DNA of 64,000 nucleotides. It comes from Bimastos eiseni. Lineage: Eukaryota > Annelida > Clitellata > Crassiclitellata > Lumbricidae. Numbering within the stretch: the first letter of the stretch is position 1; the number at the start of each line of letters is the position of its first letter. Of the stretch, positions 34,155 to 46,342 are shown piece after piece. Location of the stretch: contig OY365808.1 in assembly GCA_959347315.1 (NCBI GenBank), positions 1,407,212-1,471,211 on the forward strand. Direction: 5' to 3'. Both the position numbers and the translations under genes were made by a program. The notes below the pieces were generated by a model, which searched no databases, was not told the origin of the DNA, and saw nothing but the letters and a program-made list of their open reading frames with translations.

Positions 34155-37100
34155 TAGCTGTCGATCTTCGCGCGATGTCTCTGCGCAACGCATTCTGCAA
34201 TCCAGATGATGTTGCGGTTTTCCTGTTCACGCAGTTTGACGTAAGCGTAGAACACACCGAAATGGAACTGGTTCATGAATGCCTTCTTCATCAGCGCCAC
34301 CTAGGAACAGTGTAACAACAACAGATTAATTAAGTAACGTGCCATATAAGAACTGCAGTGTGGTACTATATTGACTCTTCAACACAAGTCCATTTATGTG
34401 CACAGTTTGGTTCGCACGCTGTATTGTAAAGCCTGTCCTTGATGACTTTGTTTGCACGTTCACAACTCCACACTGTATTACAACGACATTAATTTAATCA
34501 GTTCTGTTTAGTCTCATCATTTTACTTGTTTATTTCCTGCGTTTATTATGCAGACAATGTCGGAATATCTGATGCAAAGAGAAGCGTTTGCACCTGAACA
34601 ACTTGATTGGTTAGCACGGTCTGCCTTGTAACACAGAGTATGGATTCGAACCTATAATCCCCGAGTTTGTTACCATGAGGGAGGGGGTGATCTATAGCAT
34701 GACCTAATGACCTATGGCATGACCTAATGACCTATGGCATGACCTAATGACCTATGGCAGTGTCCTTCACTGAAAACTGCTAATCGTTAGTGATCAGGTG
34801 CTGGCAACAAATAAATGCGTTATAATAAGAAGTCACATTCGGTGCAATGTGTTTTAGCAACAAAAGACTAATGCTGGATTTCTCAACGACTTTAACTTTC
34901 CCGATGAGGGTCCAGTCTAAGATTTGAAGCAGTGTGAACAGTGCACCATAATAATCACCTAACTATTTTAGATATAAAAAAAGCACAAATCCAGGCTGTG
35001 TTTTCTAGCCAATATTTATCTTCCAAAGTTTTAACATTTCATTCTTTTGTGTAAGAAAACACAACAACTAAGAAGACTCTAATAAGAAGAACACTACTTT
35101 AAACTCTTTAATATAATACATATTCTGTCATCATCAAATAATTATATCTATTTATTGCCAGTTTTAAATAACATTAAACTTTGTAAATATTTTGCCTGCC
35201 ATCTGGAATGCTGTACCATAGGCCAAGTATATTAAATCTTCCCCAGATGCAAATTGTAGCACTGACCTCATATTCAAAGAATTTATCTTCCAGAGTTTTT
35301 TCACCAGCGTTCATTCCAACATCCGCAAAGAGACCACGATATTCCTGACAAAGAAACAAAACAGAAAATACAAAATATAAAGAAAAAATCAAACATACAG
35401 AATTCTTGCAACATGCTTAAAATGACACATGAAGAGTGCTTCTGAGCAGCTAGTTCCGTGAAAGGCGCTATATAAATTCTCAATTACAATGTTTTTACAA
35501 TATCTGGATATTCAACATGGAATGAAAATATTGCATACACAAAATTTCTTGTGCACACTATCTCCAAATCAAAAGAGGGATCATTGATGCACAAAAAAGC
35601 TTTTAATGGAGAGCAATATCAAATTCAGTTGTAAAGTATTGAAGTAATAAGCAAAAATACAGTAATGGTAATGAACGAGTACATACTCCGTAGAATTCTG
35701 CCACCATCCGCACTTGCTCGTAGTCCTCGGCACGAGCCAACGCGACCAGACCATCTGGAAAAAGCTTTCCACAAGTGGGAAACAACTTTGCTCGCTCATC
35801 CTTCATCATCTCTGTTCCAAAGGAGTTGATCGTGATCATGAACGCTCTTCGATCGGCTTCGAACTGTTTCAAAACGAGAACAATTGAAGCGATTAGCAGT
35901 ACGAAATGGCTCTGCCTCAAAATCGAATAATCTGTCTAGGTAATCCATTCTCAAATCCTGAGGTTAAAAAGGGAGTGCTAAATTAATATCAAAATAATAC
36001 AGTGAGTACTAAACAAGAAATCATCTGGAACATACTTTCAAGGACATGCCTTCCAATAAAGCGAGCAAACCAAGCTGTGCATATAAATGGACCTGTGCGG
36101 GAAAAGTCAATATAGTACTACACTGCAGTCCTTGTATGACATGCTACTTAATACATTAATCAATCCATTGATTCCTATAAGTAACTTAATACAACTAGTA
36201 TGTTAGATAATACATTGATGAATTCATATACTAAGTCACTAAAATGCTAATTAAGTTAGCTAATACATTAACTAATTAATACATTGACTGAGTAAACAAA
36301 TACGATAGCTAATACACTGACTATGTTAACTAATTATGTTAATGAATACATTGATTGAAATGTTGGCCAATAAGTCATCTTACATTGGATGTTAAGTTGA
36401 TTCATGCTAAATGTTGTGCTACCTGAATTCCACGATGAGTCCAATCTGATGGCTTTTGCTTCTGCACGTGTCGTTAAAACTTTTCCTACGAGGCTTTTCA
36501 CGCTGATGAGGTTATACTGGGAGATATGCTGTATAAATTTGCAAATACAATACAATACTCACTGCCAAGATCTCACACATCACGTCTTCGGTTGATCCAC
36601 CCAGTTTCTTGCAGAACTCGTAGAAGTCCTCCAGATAAGCCTGAACAGAAGAAATAAACAAAATAAACAAAGGTAAATCATAAGAAGAAATAGACTCACT
36701 GTTATCATTAAATGGTTATTTATAATGTGCCTAAATAAAATGAATCCTGCAATTTTAACATTCTTGCATAAGCTGGTTCTTGTAATAGCTGGTTCTTGTG
36801 TAAATAGACCAATTCTTGTATAAACCTGCTCTTGTATAAGCTGGTTCTTGTGAGGTTTACCTTGTAGAGTGTATTCCTCAGAATCTCAATGTTCATTTCG
36901 TCCAAATCCTGTTCTGAGATGCAGTCAATGAAGTAATTTGCTGAAACAAAGACCAACATCGGGTCAAGGGTCACAGTCTGAATGTCCCTTAGCTTACAAG
37001 AGGTACACGATCCTCCCATGCACCTCTTAAACAAAGGGACATTCCGACAAACTGACAGCCAACGTGCAACCATCCAGACAAATTCAGACTGACAAACAGA

Positions 37101-40059
37101 AATACAGGTAGAGTTGCATACTCTCAGACAGACATACACAGGCTAAGAGATTAATGTATACACTGTCAAACAGACGGAGGCATATAAGGACAGATACAAA
37201 CAAACATGGCCATATAAACAAATGAAGAAACAGACAGACGGGTCCAGCCACAGTCAATACAGACAGACCAAGTAACACAGACAGACCGGTGTGGCCAGCA
37301 ATACAGTTGGGGCCAGCCATACAAATTGGCCAACCACACAGACAGGCCCAGCCACAAATACAGACATGGCTAGTCCTACAGACAGACACACAAGATCAGT
37401 AATACAGACAGACGGGGCCAGCCATACACATGGGGCCACACAGACAGACATAAATGCTTACCGAGTGGAGTGTCGACTAGGACTGCATTGTAGAGTTCCG
37501 CAGGCGACGTAGCAATGTTCAGTGTCTCCATTTCCTCAAAGCTTCCGAGCGGATGACACTTCGGAATGAGCTCGGAAATAGCTCTCTGGTGGATTGTCCC
37601 AGTCACCAGCAGAATTATGTTGTCGATCATGTAACCATAACTGGAAATCCACATTAACAGTTTTCAACACTTTTTCAACAAAATAAGCTTTAAATGATGC
37701 AATAGAGGAGATTGAAAGAAATGTATTAGTGGCAGCCCTGTTATTACTATACTCTCCCTGTGTCTATCTGTTCCGCTAACTCGCTCCCTGTGTGTGTCCG
37801 TTCAGCTGTCTCTTTCCCTGTGTCTGTCTGTTCAGCTGACTCTAGTAGGATGAGCCGCTCAGAAGTGCTGCCGGCACGCAAGGCCCAACAAGGAGAAGTA
37901 GGTTTTTGGAATTTAGCAAAAGAGGATGAGAGACCATCAGAAAGAACTTTAGAGCAAATAGAAGGAGAAAGCGCATTCCACAGAGATGGACTAATTGAAG
38001 CAAAGGATTGAGACTGAGCCATAGCTGTTCTAGTAGGTTCAGTTTAGCATTGCCGTCGGACTCCTACGCTCACGGTGTTGAGCTGTGGTCACGACATCGA
38101 AGTTCGAATGCCATTGGATGCCCATCTCCTTATTTCTGGCTAAGGCTAGGCAGGATCTGATGTTTTCTAGTCTTTGCTAGGCTGAAATTTCCATCTTACA
38201 GTTACAAATGCCCTACGATACCAAATGTGATGGAAGATTTGATCTGAACCAGAAACCGTACGTAATGTAATCCAGGAATGTCGAGAGTGGCTTCAGGCAT
38301 TGGTTCCTCAGATGCTGGAATTCGATGACCATCTTTTCTCGCAGTTTATCGTCGATGACTTGGACAGTGAGTGGACTCGCTTCGTTCGCAAGGAAGTTGC
38401 CATAATCGGTGCTTTGAAGGTGGAGCTTCAGATCTGAGAAGTACAATCACCCACAAATCTGAAGGAATTGCTTCAGATTCATAAAAGAAAATGATGGCCT
38501 AATCTGCAGGTGTAGCTTCCCTTCATCAACTAAGGTCTAAGTTCAAGATTTACGAAGGAAAGTGATAGCCTATTTTGATTAAGGCATAGCTTTAGATCTA
38601 TGAAAGAAAGTGACTGCAGGTAAGGCAAGGAATACTTCAACATCACTGTCTTAGTGTCTTTCAGTACTGGTATATATATATATATATATTTTTGTGTGTG
38701 TGCTTTGTTAAACAGGATATTCAATGATATTCACAACACCCTTGGCGCCTCTCCGAGACATATAAATACAGCTCAACTGTAACAAACAAAATATGGCAGG
38801 GTTAGGAAAGGCAGGGCAATTTAAGTAAAGACAAGTCAAAGTTAAGACAAGGCAATTTAAGTAAAGACAAGTCAAAGTTAAGACAAGGCAATTTAAGTAA
38901 ACACAAGTCAAAGTTAAGACAAGGCCAGAGGAAATAGGACAATGTAATGTAATGTAATGTAACTGAACATTTGCACAGCTCGATAAAAAATCATCATGCT
39001 TCGATTGGGCGTCTGTGCTTTGGCCAGAGAACAGTCAAGTGTTAAGGCATCTCCGGAACTGGGAAGGTGAGAGGGATAGTAATTCCAAGTACAGGGACTG
39101 AGAAAGGCAATTCCAAGCTGCATGGTCAAACATTGGCAAAGCTCTTCGACTGGACTGTATGAGAGCGCATGTGAGAAACAAGAAGGCCGCAAGTGTGAGA
39201 CAGCAAGAAGGTCCTTGCTGGTGAAGAGGAGACAAGAGTGCAGAAAACCTTAGGTACGTCGGAGCCACCCTAGTTTGGCTGTTGTGCATAAGGCAAAGAT
39301 AAGACAAGGCAAACTAAAGTTAGGCAAAGTGAGTCAAGGGCAAAGCTCATGCCCACATCCTTTCAACAACCAGTAAGAGGACAACCACTTCTAAGATAGA
39401 TATAATCCAGAAATTGGAAGTATAAATTGTTTCTATACACTAGTATTCTTCAGTAATGCCAGTGCCTTTTATTTCTAAGTCTTCCATGCACTTTTTAAGC
39501 ACCACCAGTAAAGAGTTCATAAATCCAAGGGTAACAATATAGTTTGCTACAGGCCTAGACAGCCAAGTAAAGGCCAGATATATTAAAACATAGTCTCCAT
39601 GCCTTTTGTGCTATGTACTTAATATTCAACCTACATACATATAGGCGCTATATAATTCACCATTTCTATTTACAAAAGTCGCCGAAATGTTGCAGTCAGC
39701 CGGGTTGGACCGCTCTAAAATTCGAGTTCGAAATCGTTAAACAGCTATCGCCCATTGATTTAGTGCTGCTGTTAATTAGTGTTGCTGTTAAACCCGTCGA
39801 ATGCGGAGCTGACCGCCAGAGATCCGGAAATCTGGACTGGTTAAATCCAACCACACGGTACACCGCAAACGATAACAAACCGTGTCCTCCTCTCCCTCCC
39901 TTTATATTCACATGTCTACGCTCTCCGATTCCACTAACCTTCCAGGGTTTCGCACTGAACCAGGTTGAGATAATCGGCCTGGCGCAAGATCCCGGATCGG
40001 AAGCCGCGGACCAGACCTTCCAAGTATCCGTGATCGATGTTAAAGCCGAGAGAGTCCAT
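34139..40059 (-). CDS. ATP6V0D: V-type proton ATPase Vo subunit d
   Basis: Eight exons on the reverse strand, all phases matching: 40059-39939, 38433-38262, 37640-37462, 36940-36861, 36640-36563, 35863-35687, 35344-35267 and 34300-34139; 348 residues, close to the 351 of human d1. Subunit d sits on the cytosolic face of the membrane rotor ring of the V-ATPase and couples it to the central stalk; the pump acidifies lysosomes, endosomes and secretory vesicles. Diagnostic stretches are [80 protein letters not shown] and the C-terminus [18 protein letters not shown]. The donor of exon 2 is ATTAC|GTACGG, chosen because it restores the expected ITYGYMIDN. Nothing is truncated or frameshifted. The family identification is firm; whether it is a d1 or d2 type is not decided. 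Introns carry reverse-strand LINE pieces and minisatellites. Confidence 0.96.
34600..34665 (+). mobile_element. tRNA-derived SINE head
   Basis: 'tggttagcacggtctgcctt' and 'tatggattcgaacctata' look like the D-arm/A box and B box of a tRNA-derived SINE. It lies in the last intron of the V-ATPase gene. No complete cloverleaf. Confidence 0.45.
34691..34757. repeat. 20-bp tandem repeat, about 3.4 copies
   Basis: Unit 'gacctaatgacctatggcat', copies almost identical, in the last intron of the V-ATPase gene. Confidence 0.9.
35430..35490 (+). mobile_element. LINE 3' tail
   Basis: 'gagtgcttctgagcagctag' and 'aaaggcgctatataaattct' form the usual tail, in a V-ATPase intron and antisense to it. Confidence 0.6.
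37071..37450. repeat. Degenerate AGAC/GGCCAGCC-type tandem region
   Basis: 'acagacaga' and 'ggccagccatacag' variants repeat irregularly through about 380 bases of V-ATPase intron 3. The composition resembles the array at 17.65-17.83 kb and a short stretch at 41.66-41.75 kb. Confidence 0.65.
37730..38035 (-). mobile_element. LINE 3' fragment
   Basis: The reverse strand translates to [20 protein letters not shown] and continues with a LINE C-terminal tail, same family as the copies at 32.7 and 54.9 kb. It lies in V-ATPase intron 2, in the same orientation as the gene. Confidence 0.7.
38040..38200 (+). mobile_element. tRNA-like SINE fragment
   Basis: 'gtcggactcctacgctcacg' followed by 'gaagttcgaatgcc' resembles a tRNA-derived SINE head with a B box. 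No intact acceptor stem. Confidence 0.4.
38815..38922. repeat. 36-bp tandem repeat, three copies
   Basis: Unit starts 'ggcaatttaagtaaagacaa'; three copies with one base difference. An ATGTA pentamer run follows at 38941-38962, and a (TA)n run lies at 38671-38689. V-ATPase intron 1. Confidence 0.9.
38985..39300 (-). mobile_element. LINE 3' fragment
   Basis: The reverse strand has [20 protein letters not shown] and [20 protein letters not shown], a LINE ORF2 tail with its 3' end in low-complexity sequence. V-ATPase intron 1. Confidence 0.55.
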
Positions 40060-40190
40060 GTTTAGCGAGTCTGTGTTCGTTCAGCCAATACTGATGTATC
40101 ATCTGCTTCACTGTCTCCGAACCAATGACTGCCAATCACACGGGGCCGTCATGTGATTGGTATGTGGGAGGAGGCGAGGCTATGGAACGC
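40060..40190 (-). promoter_or_regulatory. V-ATPase subunit d proximal promoter with CCAAT boxes and M-box
   Basis: Within 130 bases upstream of the start codon are CCAAT at 40085-40089, 40122-40126 and 40132-40136, the reverse motif ATTGG at 40156-40160, and GTCATGTGAT at 40148-40157. TCATGTGA is the M-box bound by MITF/TFE factors. V-ATPase genes are known targets of TFEB through the related CLEAR motif. No TATA box. The transcription start is not known. Confidence 0.45.
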
Positions 40191-42150
40191 CATTAGATTT
40201 AATACCATTACGAGATGATTTCACTTCGAAAGTGAATAAGTATCTTAATAATTATTATTATTAATGAATTAATTCGACCTCTTCAAGGTGCTGAAACATG
40301 GTTACATTCAATTTTGACAGTACAAAAAGCGATGCTTCAAGGAGCCAACTTATTTAGAGATACTTAGTCAAAATATGGAAAAAAAGTCTTGCAGAGAGAT
40401 CAAAATAAGTCCGGGTATTAATTTAGCTAAAAATAGATATCATCTAAATCAATCACTCATCATCTGCAGTGGAGTCACTACCACTGAGACACACAGATGC
40501 AAGCCTCCTATGTTTTTTTTAAATAATATTTTTATTGAGATATTTTTTATTGAAAATAACCTGAGCCGTCCGGTATTGACAGCGTTACCGCAAGGATTGC
40601 AACAGATTGCTATAGGCCTTATAATTCTGCGCCGTATCTGCGGTTGCAAGATTTTCCCACGTAATATTTGTTGTAATGTAACGTAATGTAATCAAGCATT
40701 TGCATGGCGCCGCTCAAATCAGCAGCGCTCTCTACGTGCTTGGGTAAGGGCGCTGTAGAAGTTTGGAAATTTCAATCGCGACAATTTCTAAATAGTATAG
40801 TCTAATTATATGGCTACCGTGGCAAAATAATATTAAGACACGCAACGCACGGCTATAGGGCCTAATATTATTTATGCTGCTGCATGCTTTGCATTTCTAC
40901 GTCTAAATGATAGTTGTTACTTGTTGCATTTCGTCGCGTGAGAATTATCTTGGCGTATCTCCAAAATGGACACTGCTATAGGCCTACCGTGCAAACTCCA
41001 TACAACACTGGTGGTACGATAAATGTGTCTGGAGATACGACAGTTAGTTTTTGATGAATATCTTTAAAACGATATGTCGTATCTCTTAGTTATTTAAATT
41101 GAAGAAAGAAAACATATTGCCTGCTATATATCAACTCTAAACGCATTTTCGGAAAATGTGGGCTACGACAAGAATATTCTCACACGACGATTTGCTGCTG
41201 AAGATTATGCCACACAACGCAGGGATGTATAGTAGGCCTATTTTTGCTTAAATAGAAGCTGGACGATTACAAGAATTCAAGATCTTGCCTCAATATAGAC
41301 GTTTCTGTGACTGGATTTGATCTAATGGCGACACTAAATGACCTAGCCTCATCACCTTATTCGATCGACCCTCACGACGCGAGTTTTCTAGAAATATAAA
41401 AATTGTCATGACAGGACTTTTTCCTCAACGAAACCTCTGTTTAGGTATTCGTCAATCAAACTTGCACTTAAGAAAAACTAAGTTGTCGTATCCAGCCATT
41501 TTGACTTTGCTTTGAACTGGTGTTCGCTAGGCTACAATGCGCAGTTGATGATTTATGCATGGGCAAATGTTTTGAGCTGCAGAAGTAACATTTTTGCTTA
41601 CATTGCGGCAGAACATTTAGTCGCAAAAGATTTATCATATAATAATGTAATTACTACATAGGCATACAGACAAGTCGACATACAAGTAGACAGACAAGCA
41701 TACAGACAGAAAGACAGACAGGTAGGCATACACAGGCAGCAACTGCTGAATTTCACCATTTCAAGAAGCATCTAATAATAATATTTAAATTCACAAAAAT
41801 CGATAAATGAGTCTGTAGTGCTAGTTGGTAAAAGGACCGTCGACAGTTTCGATGGATTCGTTTACTGTTTACACAATAATTCTCTCAGATGGCCGTAGGC
41901 CTACTATAGATCTGCTCGGGATCTGATCAATGGTTGGTAAAATTCGATGACAATGGTCGCTAGGTGACATCGCTAATAATACATGCAGCAGCTGTTATTT
42001 CTGCAGACAAGAACTATCAATATTATTATACTTTCAGTTTTATGATTAAAAGTAGCAGACCTGTGCGGAGAAATAGCAAGATGTGAGGTGTTGGTTTGTT
42101 CGTAGGATATGGACAAGATAGGCCTAATAGTTGGGAGTTTCTTCCAAAGA
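40191..42150. other. Intergenic, no gene recognised
   Basis: Contains a SINE/LINE tail at 40680-40790 ('atttgcatggcgccgctcaa', 'gggcgctgtagaag'), an AGAC-rich patch near 41655-41750 and several AGGCCT palindromes. No coding-like open frame. Confidence 0.45.
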
Positions 42151-42158
42151 GACGGAAC

Positions 42159-42195
42159 AGCTATAGGCCTAAGCCTATAGCATAGGCCTATAGCT
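42159..42195. repeat. 13-bp perfect inverted repeat, AGGCCT palindrome cluster
   Basis: The arms AGCTATAGGCCTA and TAGGCCTATAGCT are exact reverse complements, separated by 11 bases that themselves contain 'gcctatag'. A further AGGCCT is at 42120. Confidence 0.85.
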
Positions 42196-42260
42196 ATCGC
42201 TGTTGAATGTTTTTCATATTTTTGGTGATGAGGTGAGTGAAGAAGTGTCAGGTGGAGTAG

Positions 42261-42363
42261 GAGATCGTAATCGTAGTCGTAATCTTCAAATTTCTAAAGC
42301 GCCAATTGAATGCTACATGCAAGCGCAGGGCACCAGCTTATTCAGCGAGCGCTGCGTCAAATC
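42261..42363 (+). mobile_element. SINE-like repeat copy
   Basis: 'gagatcgtaatcgtagtcgt', 'aatcttcaaatttctaaagc', then 'caccagcttattcagcgagc'. The longest of the three copies in the window. Confidence 0.6.
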
Positions 42364-42671
42364 AGGAGACTTGAGAGGGTTGAGAGAAGTGGTTGAATTG
42401 TGATTAGATCTGCAAATGACTGAATTGACTTATGTATTGCACAACACTATCTATAGACCCAATTTTGATTTATCATCTTTTCTAAAACACGAAGAAACAC
42501 GTGGAACTTCGTAAGACATGTTTTAATCATATGAGTGTTTAGAGACCTCTCCTCTAGAAAAGTTCAATGGCGCTCCGTCAGTTCCATGTTGACTCCATGC
42601 CTCCTTCCTTCTAATCTAGTCTTCCATCCTCCTCCTTCTCATCCCTCGGCTCATCACAGCTCAACGGAAAA

Positions 42672-42760
42672 AACAGGGCTTACGGGAGTTTAAGCCCCTC
42701 AAGGGGCCCTCCTGCCTTCTAGGAGCTTACGGGGTTTTACCCCACTCCAGAGGCTCAGCA
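42672..42760. repeat. GC-rich duplicated hairpin segment
   Basis: 'gggcttacgggagtttaagc' and 'gagcttacggggttttaccc' are two related units about 45 bases apart. Each can fold (GGGG-TTTTA-CCCC; GCCCC-TCAA-GGGGC). Confidence 0.5.
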
Positions 42761-42912
42761 GGTGAAGAGGAAATCTACTGGTAACAAACATATACAGAAA
42801 CGAACGAGCAAACTCCATGAACTATGGTTTTTATGCCATAGAGAATCACGGGACCGCTTATTTACAGACAGCTACTAACACACAAAACGACACAGAGCCA
42901 CAGTTCAACCTT

Positions 42913-43129
42913 AACATTCCATCCAACCCATAACATTCCATCCAACCCATAACATTCCATCCAACCCATAACATTCCATCCAACCCATAACATTCCATCC
43001 AACCCATAACATTCCATCCAACCCATAACATTCCATCCAACCCATAACATTCCATCCAACCCATAACATTTCATCCAACCCATAACATTCCATCCAACCC
43101 ATAACATTCCATCCAACCCATAACATTCC
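42913..43129. repeat. 19-bp minisatellite, about 11 copies
   Basis: Unit 'aacattccatccaacccat', copies almost identical (one T variant near 43070). The long reverse-strand open frames here (GLDGMLWVGWNVM) are produced by the repeat alone. Confidence 0.95.
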
Positions 43130-43594
43130 CCTCACAACGAAACCTCGCCACCGAAAATCCAATCAACAGGAACCAAGCAGCGAAGGCACCTATATAGAAA
43201 CAGAGCGGAACAACGGCGTTACAACAGAGATATTAAATAGCATCATCAAATGAATTATTCAAATACTCCTTCTAGGACAGGACGTGTTGGCCATCACCGC
43301 ACTGACACACACATCAATAACACCAGGAAGTCACATGAGTCATTGAGTCAAGGTAGCGTCCAATTAGGCCTACTTGTGAAGATATAATTATGTGCCGAGC
43401 TTTGCATTTTATGATCATTATGACTTACGACCCGATTCTTTTTCTTGGAAAAGTCTTCAGCTTCACATGCTTGCTGTTGCATATCTTCATTCAGGAAGTA
43501 ATTTCAAAATACATAGGACTACATGTCGCTCAAAATGGACTGAAATAACTAGATGAGTTAATAGTTGTTGTAGTAGTTTCAGTTTAACTACACC

Positions 43595-43764
43595 CAGGGC
43601 CGTACCGAGGGGGCAGCGGGGGCGTGGCTCAGAGCGCAAATGTAGAAAGGGCGCAAATTTCAGGATCGAATAACTTATTATTCCACAAAAAGCACTATTT
43701 TCAAAATGTGGGGCACCAGATTGATGCTAGGCACAAGGCGCAGTTATATCTCGGTACGGCCCTG
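43595..43764. mobile_element. hAT-like MITE with CAGGGCCGTACCGAG ends, 170 bp
   Basis: The ends CAGGGCCGTACCGAG and CTCGGTACGGCCCTG are perfect 15-bp inverted repeats. The flanking 8 bases match only partly, so the duplication has decayed or the boundary is off. Confidence 0.75.
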
Positions 43765-44399
43765 ATTGCACTGTGTGATAACAAGGATCATTAGCGTCGT
43801 CCTCCTCCTTTATAAATGCTTGGGAATGGCATTGAATACGACAGTCATGCGTGCAGCCTCTGCAGTGTGAAGCAGTCGACTTAGACGGCGGAATATTAAA
43901 TTTCATGCATGCGTGACACAACGCAGCAGCGTTGACAGTGATGTGGTATACATGGAGGCATAAAGCCTACCTGGGTGGGATAGGGCACACGTACAGTGGC
44001 CGTTAATTTATCCAGAGGTGGAAACTCACGGATACTATAGACAACGGAAGCAAAGAATTTCAAGAAATCATAAATTATCGAGGACATGAAGCAGTGCCAC
44101 GTTACTAAGAATGTAAGCTTTTAGCCCTATATTTCTGCCTAGATTTGAGACATTGAAATTACTGGAATTAGTAATTGCATGTAGGCTCACTACTAGTCAC
44201 TAGTAGGCCTAACTTGTAACACACAAGTGTCTAATGTACGATGCATCAACCAATAGCATTCGCACATAGGAATCGTGAAGAAATAGAGGTTAAACATTGC
44301 TAAACATTGATCACGTGAGCCTCACCTTTTAGCGAATGCCAATTGCAAACAACGGCCATCTCTGTTTGGATGAAGTGATACTGTGATAGACATAGGCTT

Positions 44400-44582
44400 C
44401 TGCTGCCCTTGAAACGACTGGCCAAGGTGAGAGGTTGTGGCAGCAGTATACAGTCGACTGCTCTACAGAGAGCAAACAGGGCCGCAGTGGTGGGATTTGT
44501 CGACCTGGAAGCAAATGATGAGGTCGGCGGTTTGACGAAGGCAAAACACCCTCACGACTTCTCTTTCGACAACTTCGTGAAG
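44400..44582 (+). other. Candidate isolated coding exon
   Basis: The open frame to 44582 contains GFVDLEANDEVGGLTKAKHP and HDFSFDNFVK and stops exactly at a strong donor (GTGAAG|GTATGT), phase 0. No upstream ATG in frame and no partner exon could be found, so this may be an exon of an unseen gene or chance. I do not recognise the protein. Confidence 0.25.
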
Positions 44583-44599
44583 GTATGTATGACGGACGT

Positions 44600-45854
44600 A
44601 ATAGCAATTGGTCTTAATTAAGCCATCCATTTGCTGCGGCAGATGTACATGTAGGTACTTTGACGGCAGATTTTTGTCTCTTCAAGTTAAACATTTTCGA
44701 AGTTGACTTCGATTTCTGCATCTTACTCGTCAATGATTTTCAACGATTTTACTGTTCGATGCTCCAATTTTGCTCCAATTATTCGATCAACGATCTGCAC
44801 TTAACAGATGCATTCCAGCGTAACTGCATGTGCATCGAAATTTATTTTAAAATTTGCACTTATTCTGATCGACATTTTCTGTTATAGATGACAAATTTGT
44901 GGCGATCATTGCCTATAAATTTTGTCGATTACAGTCTTCAATAGGCAGAGTTCTCATAAGCATTATCTCAGTTTCTGCTCTTCTGATCGACATTAACGAT
45001 GATTATCTGATCGAATTGACATTTCGTGACGATGAAACGGTTGTTGGTTGATTTGTATTTTTTAGCGGCATCGTTCTTTTGTCGAAATTCACTTCTTCAC
45101 TTCTTCTCATCGAAGATTTAGACTACGATACGCGTTTAACCTCCTGCAGATCTAATGGACTTTAAGTTGTTTTCAAGACGTTCAATATTAGATTCAAAGA
45201 TGACGTCATCGGCGAGACAAGCTTCGTAAATAATACGCTTTTTCTTGTTTATTCGTCAAGAGAACAAGTATCGCTGCGTATCGTGTCTTCTTATTTATAT
45301 AGCGCCTCTCGAGAATTATTATTGAGATGCGCTCTCGGACCTTCTACCACCCAATCATATCCAATGCCTCCTCTGGCCTCTAATCCTATAGCGACGCCAC
45401 AGTAACTGTTCACAAGCACTGAGATGAAATATGTTATAATTACGCAGAAACTGAGCATTAACCCAATCGCGCCGAGCTGTATCTGTTGTTTTCTTAGTCT
45501 CTAGGCTAACTGTGTTGTAACTTGTAAGACCACATATTAATAATTAATTATCAATTGAATTTAATTCACTGTTCTCCTAGCATTATTGCTAAGGCTGGTT
45601 TACACAGTGATCAATTTAGTTTGAATATGATGCGATATAGTCTACAAGTTTTTCTTGGAGTTCAGCATTCTTAGTCGCTGCATGCGATGACGTGTGACCA
45701 TGATGCATCGCCGCTTGTGCTCTCATAATATGCGCGTTATATTAAGAGGGGATCTGATGGTTCCGTGCTTCTGCCTTTGTCCTACCGGGCATGTATACAG
45801 CCGGATCTCTTGTGTATAAGCCCTATTGTTCCATCCATCGTGATTCCGATGAGT
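44600..45854. other. Intergenic, nothing assigned
   Basis: AT-rich, with many 'atcgac' and 'cgatt' words. A reverse LINE tail lies near 45295-45340 ('tttatatagcgcctctcgag'). No supported gene. Confidence 0.4.
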
Positions 45855-45862
45855 CATATCGG

Positions 45863-46342
45863 TAGGGTTACCATAAGTGCTCAGATGAAAAAGAGGACAC
45901 ATAAAATGTTCATCAAATCCGGTTACCAGCCCATAGCCGGTTTTTAAGGTAACGTCAATTTTAAGTGTTGTACAAATAAAAGTAAAGTTAAGCTACATAA
46001 AAATTTTACCTTAGTAACCTTACCATTGAGCTAAATATTGCTAGAGCGCGCATTAAGTTCACGGACCAGAATAATAATAATAATATTACAATACTATTTT
46101 GTAATCTCTGTTCCGTGAATAATGAATTAAACATGCGTTCCAACAATATTTAGCTCAATGGTAAGGTTACTAAGGCATTATAGTAGATAACAGAGAAAAG
46201 TAAATAAGAATGTATCGATCGATCGGGAACGGACGGGCAAAATCCCGGACAAAAGCCATATTTCTGGAAAGCCGCCCGGACGCCCGGACAGGGCACTAAA
46301 AAGAGGACATGTCCGGGGAAACCCGGACGCATGGTAACCCTA
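45863..46342. mobile_element. Complete hAT-type MITE with exact 8-bp target duplication
   Basis: Ends TAGGGTTACCATAAG and GCATGGTAACCCTA. Flanked by catatcgg on both sides (45855-45862 and 46343-46350). Inside is a second inverted repeat of about 30 bases: 'ttagtaaccttaccattgag' and following, near 46015-46042, against its reverse complement near 46143-46172. The element is therefore either nested or a foldback. Exact flanks suggest a fairly recent insertion. Confidence 0.92.

Noticed and set aside
36720..37139. 139-codon reverse frame over V-ATPase exon 4
   Set aside because: Only 36861-36940 is coding; the rest is intron read-through on both sides.
42858..43162. Three long reverse-strand open frames (repeating GLDGMLWVGWNVM)
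   Set aside because: They are produced by the 19-bp minisatellite, whose unit contains no stop in these frames.
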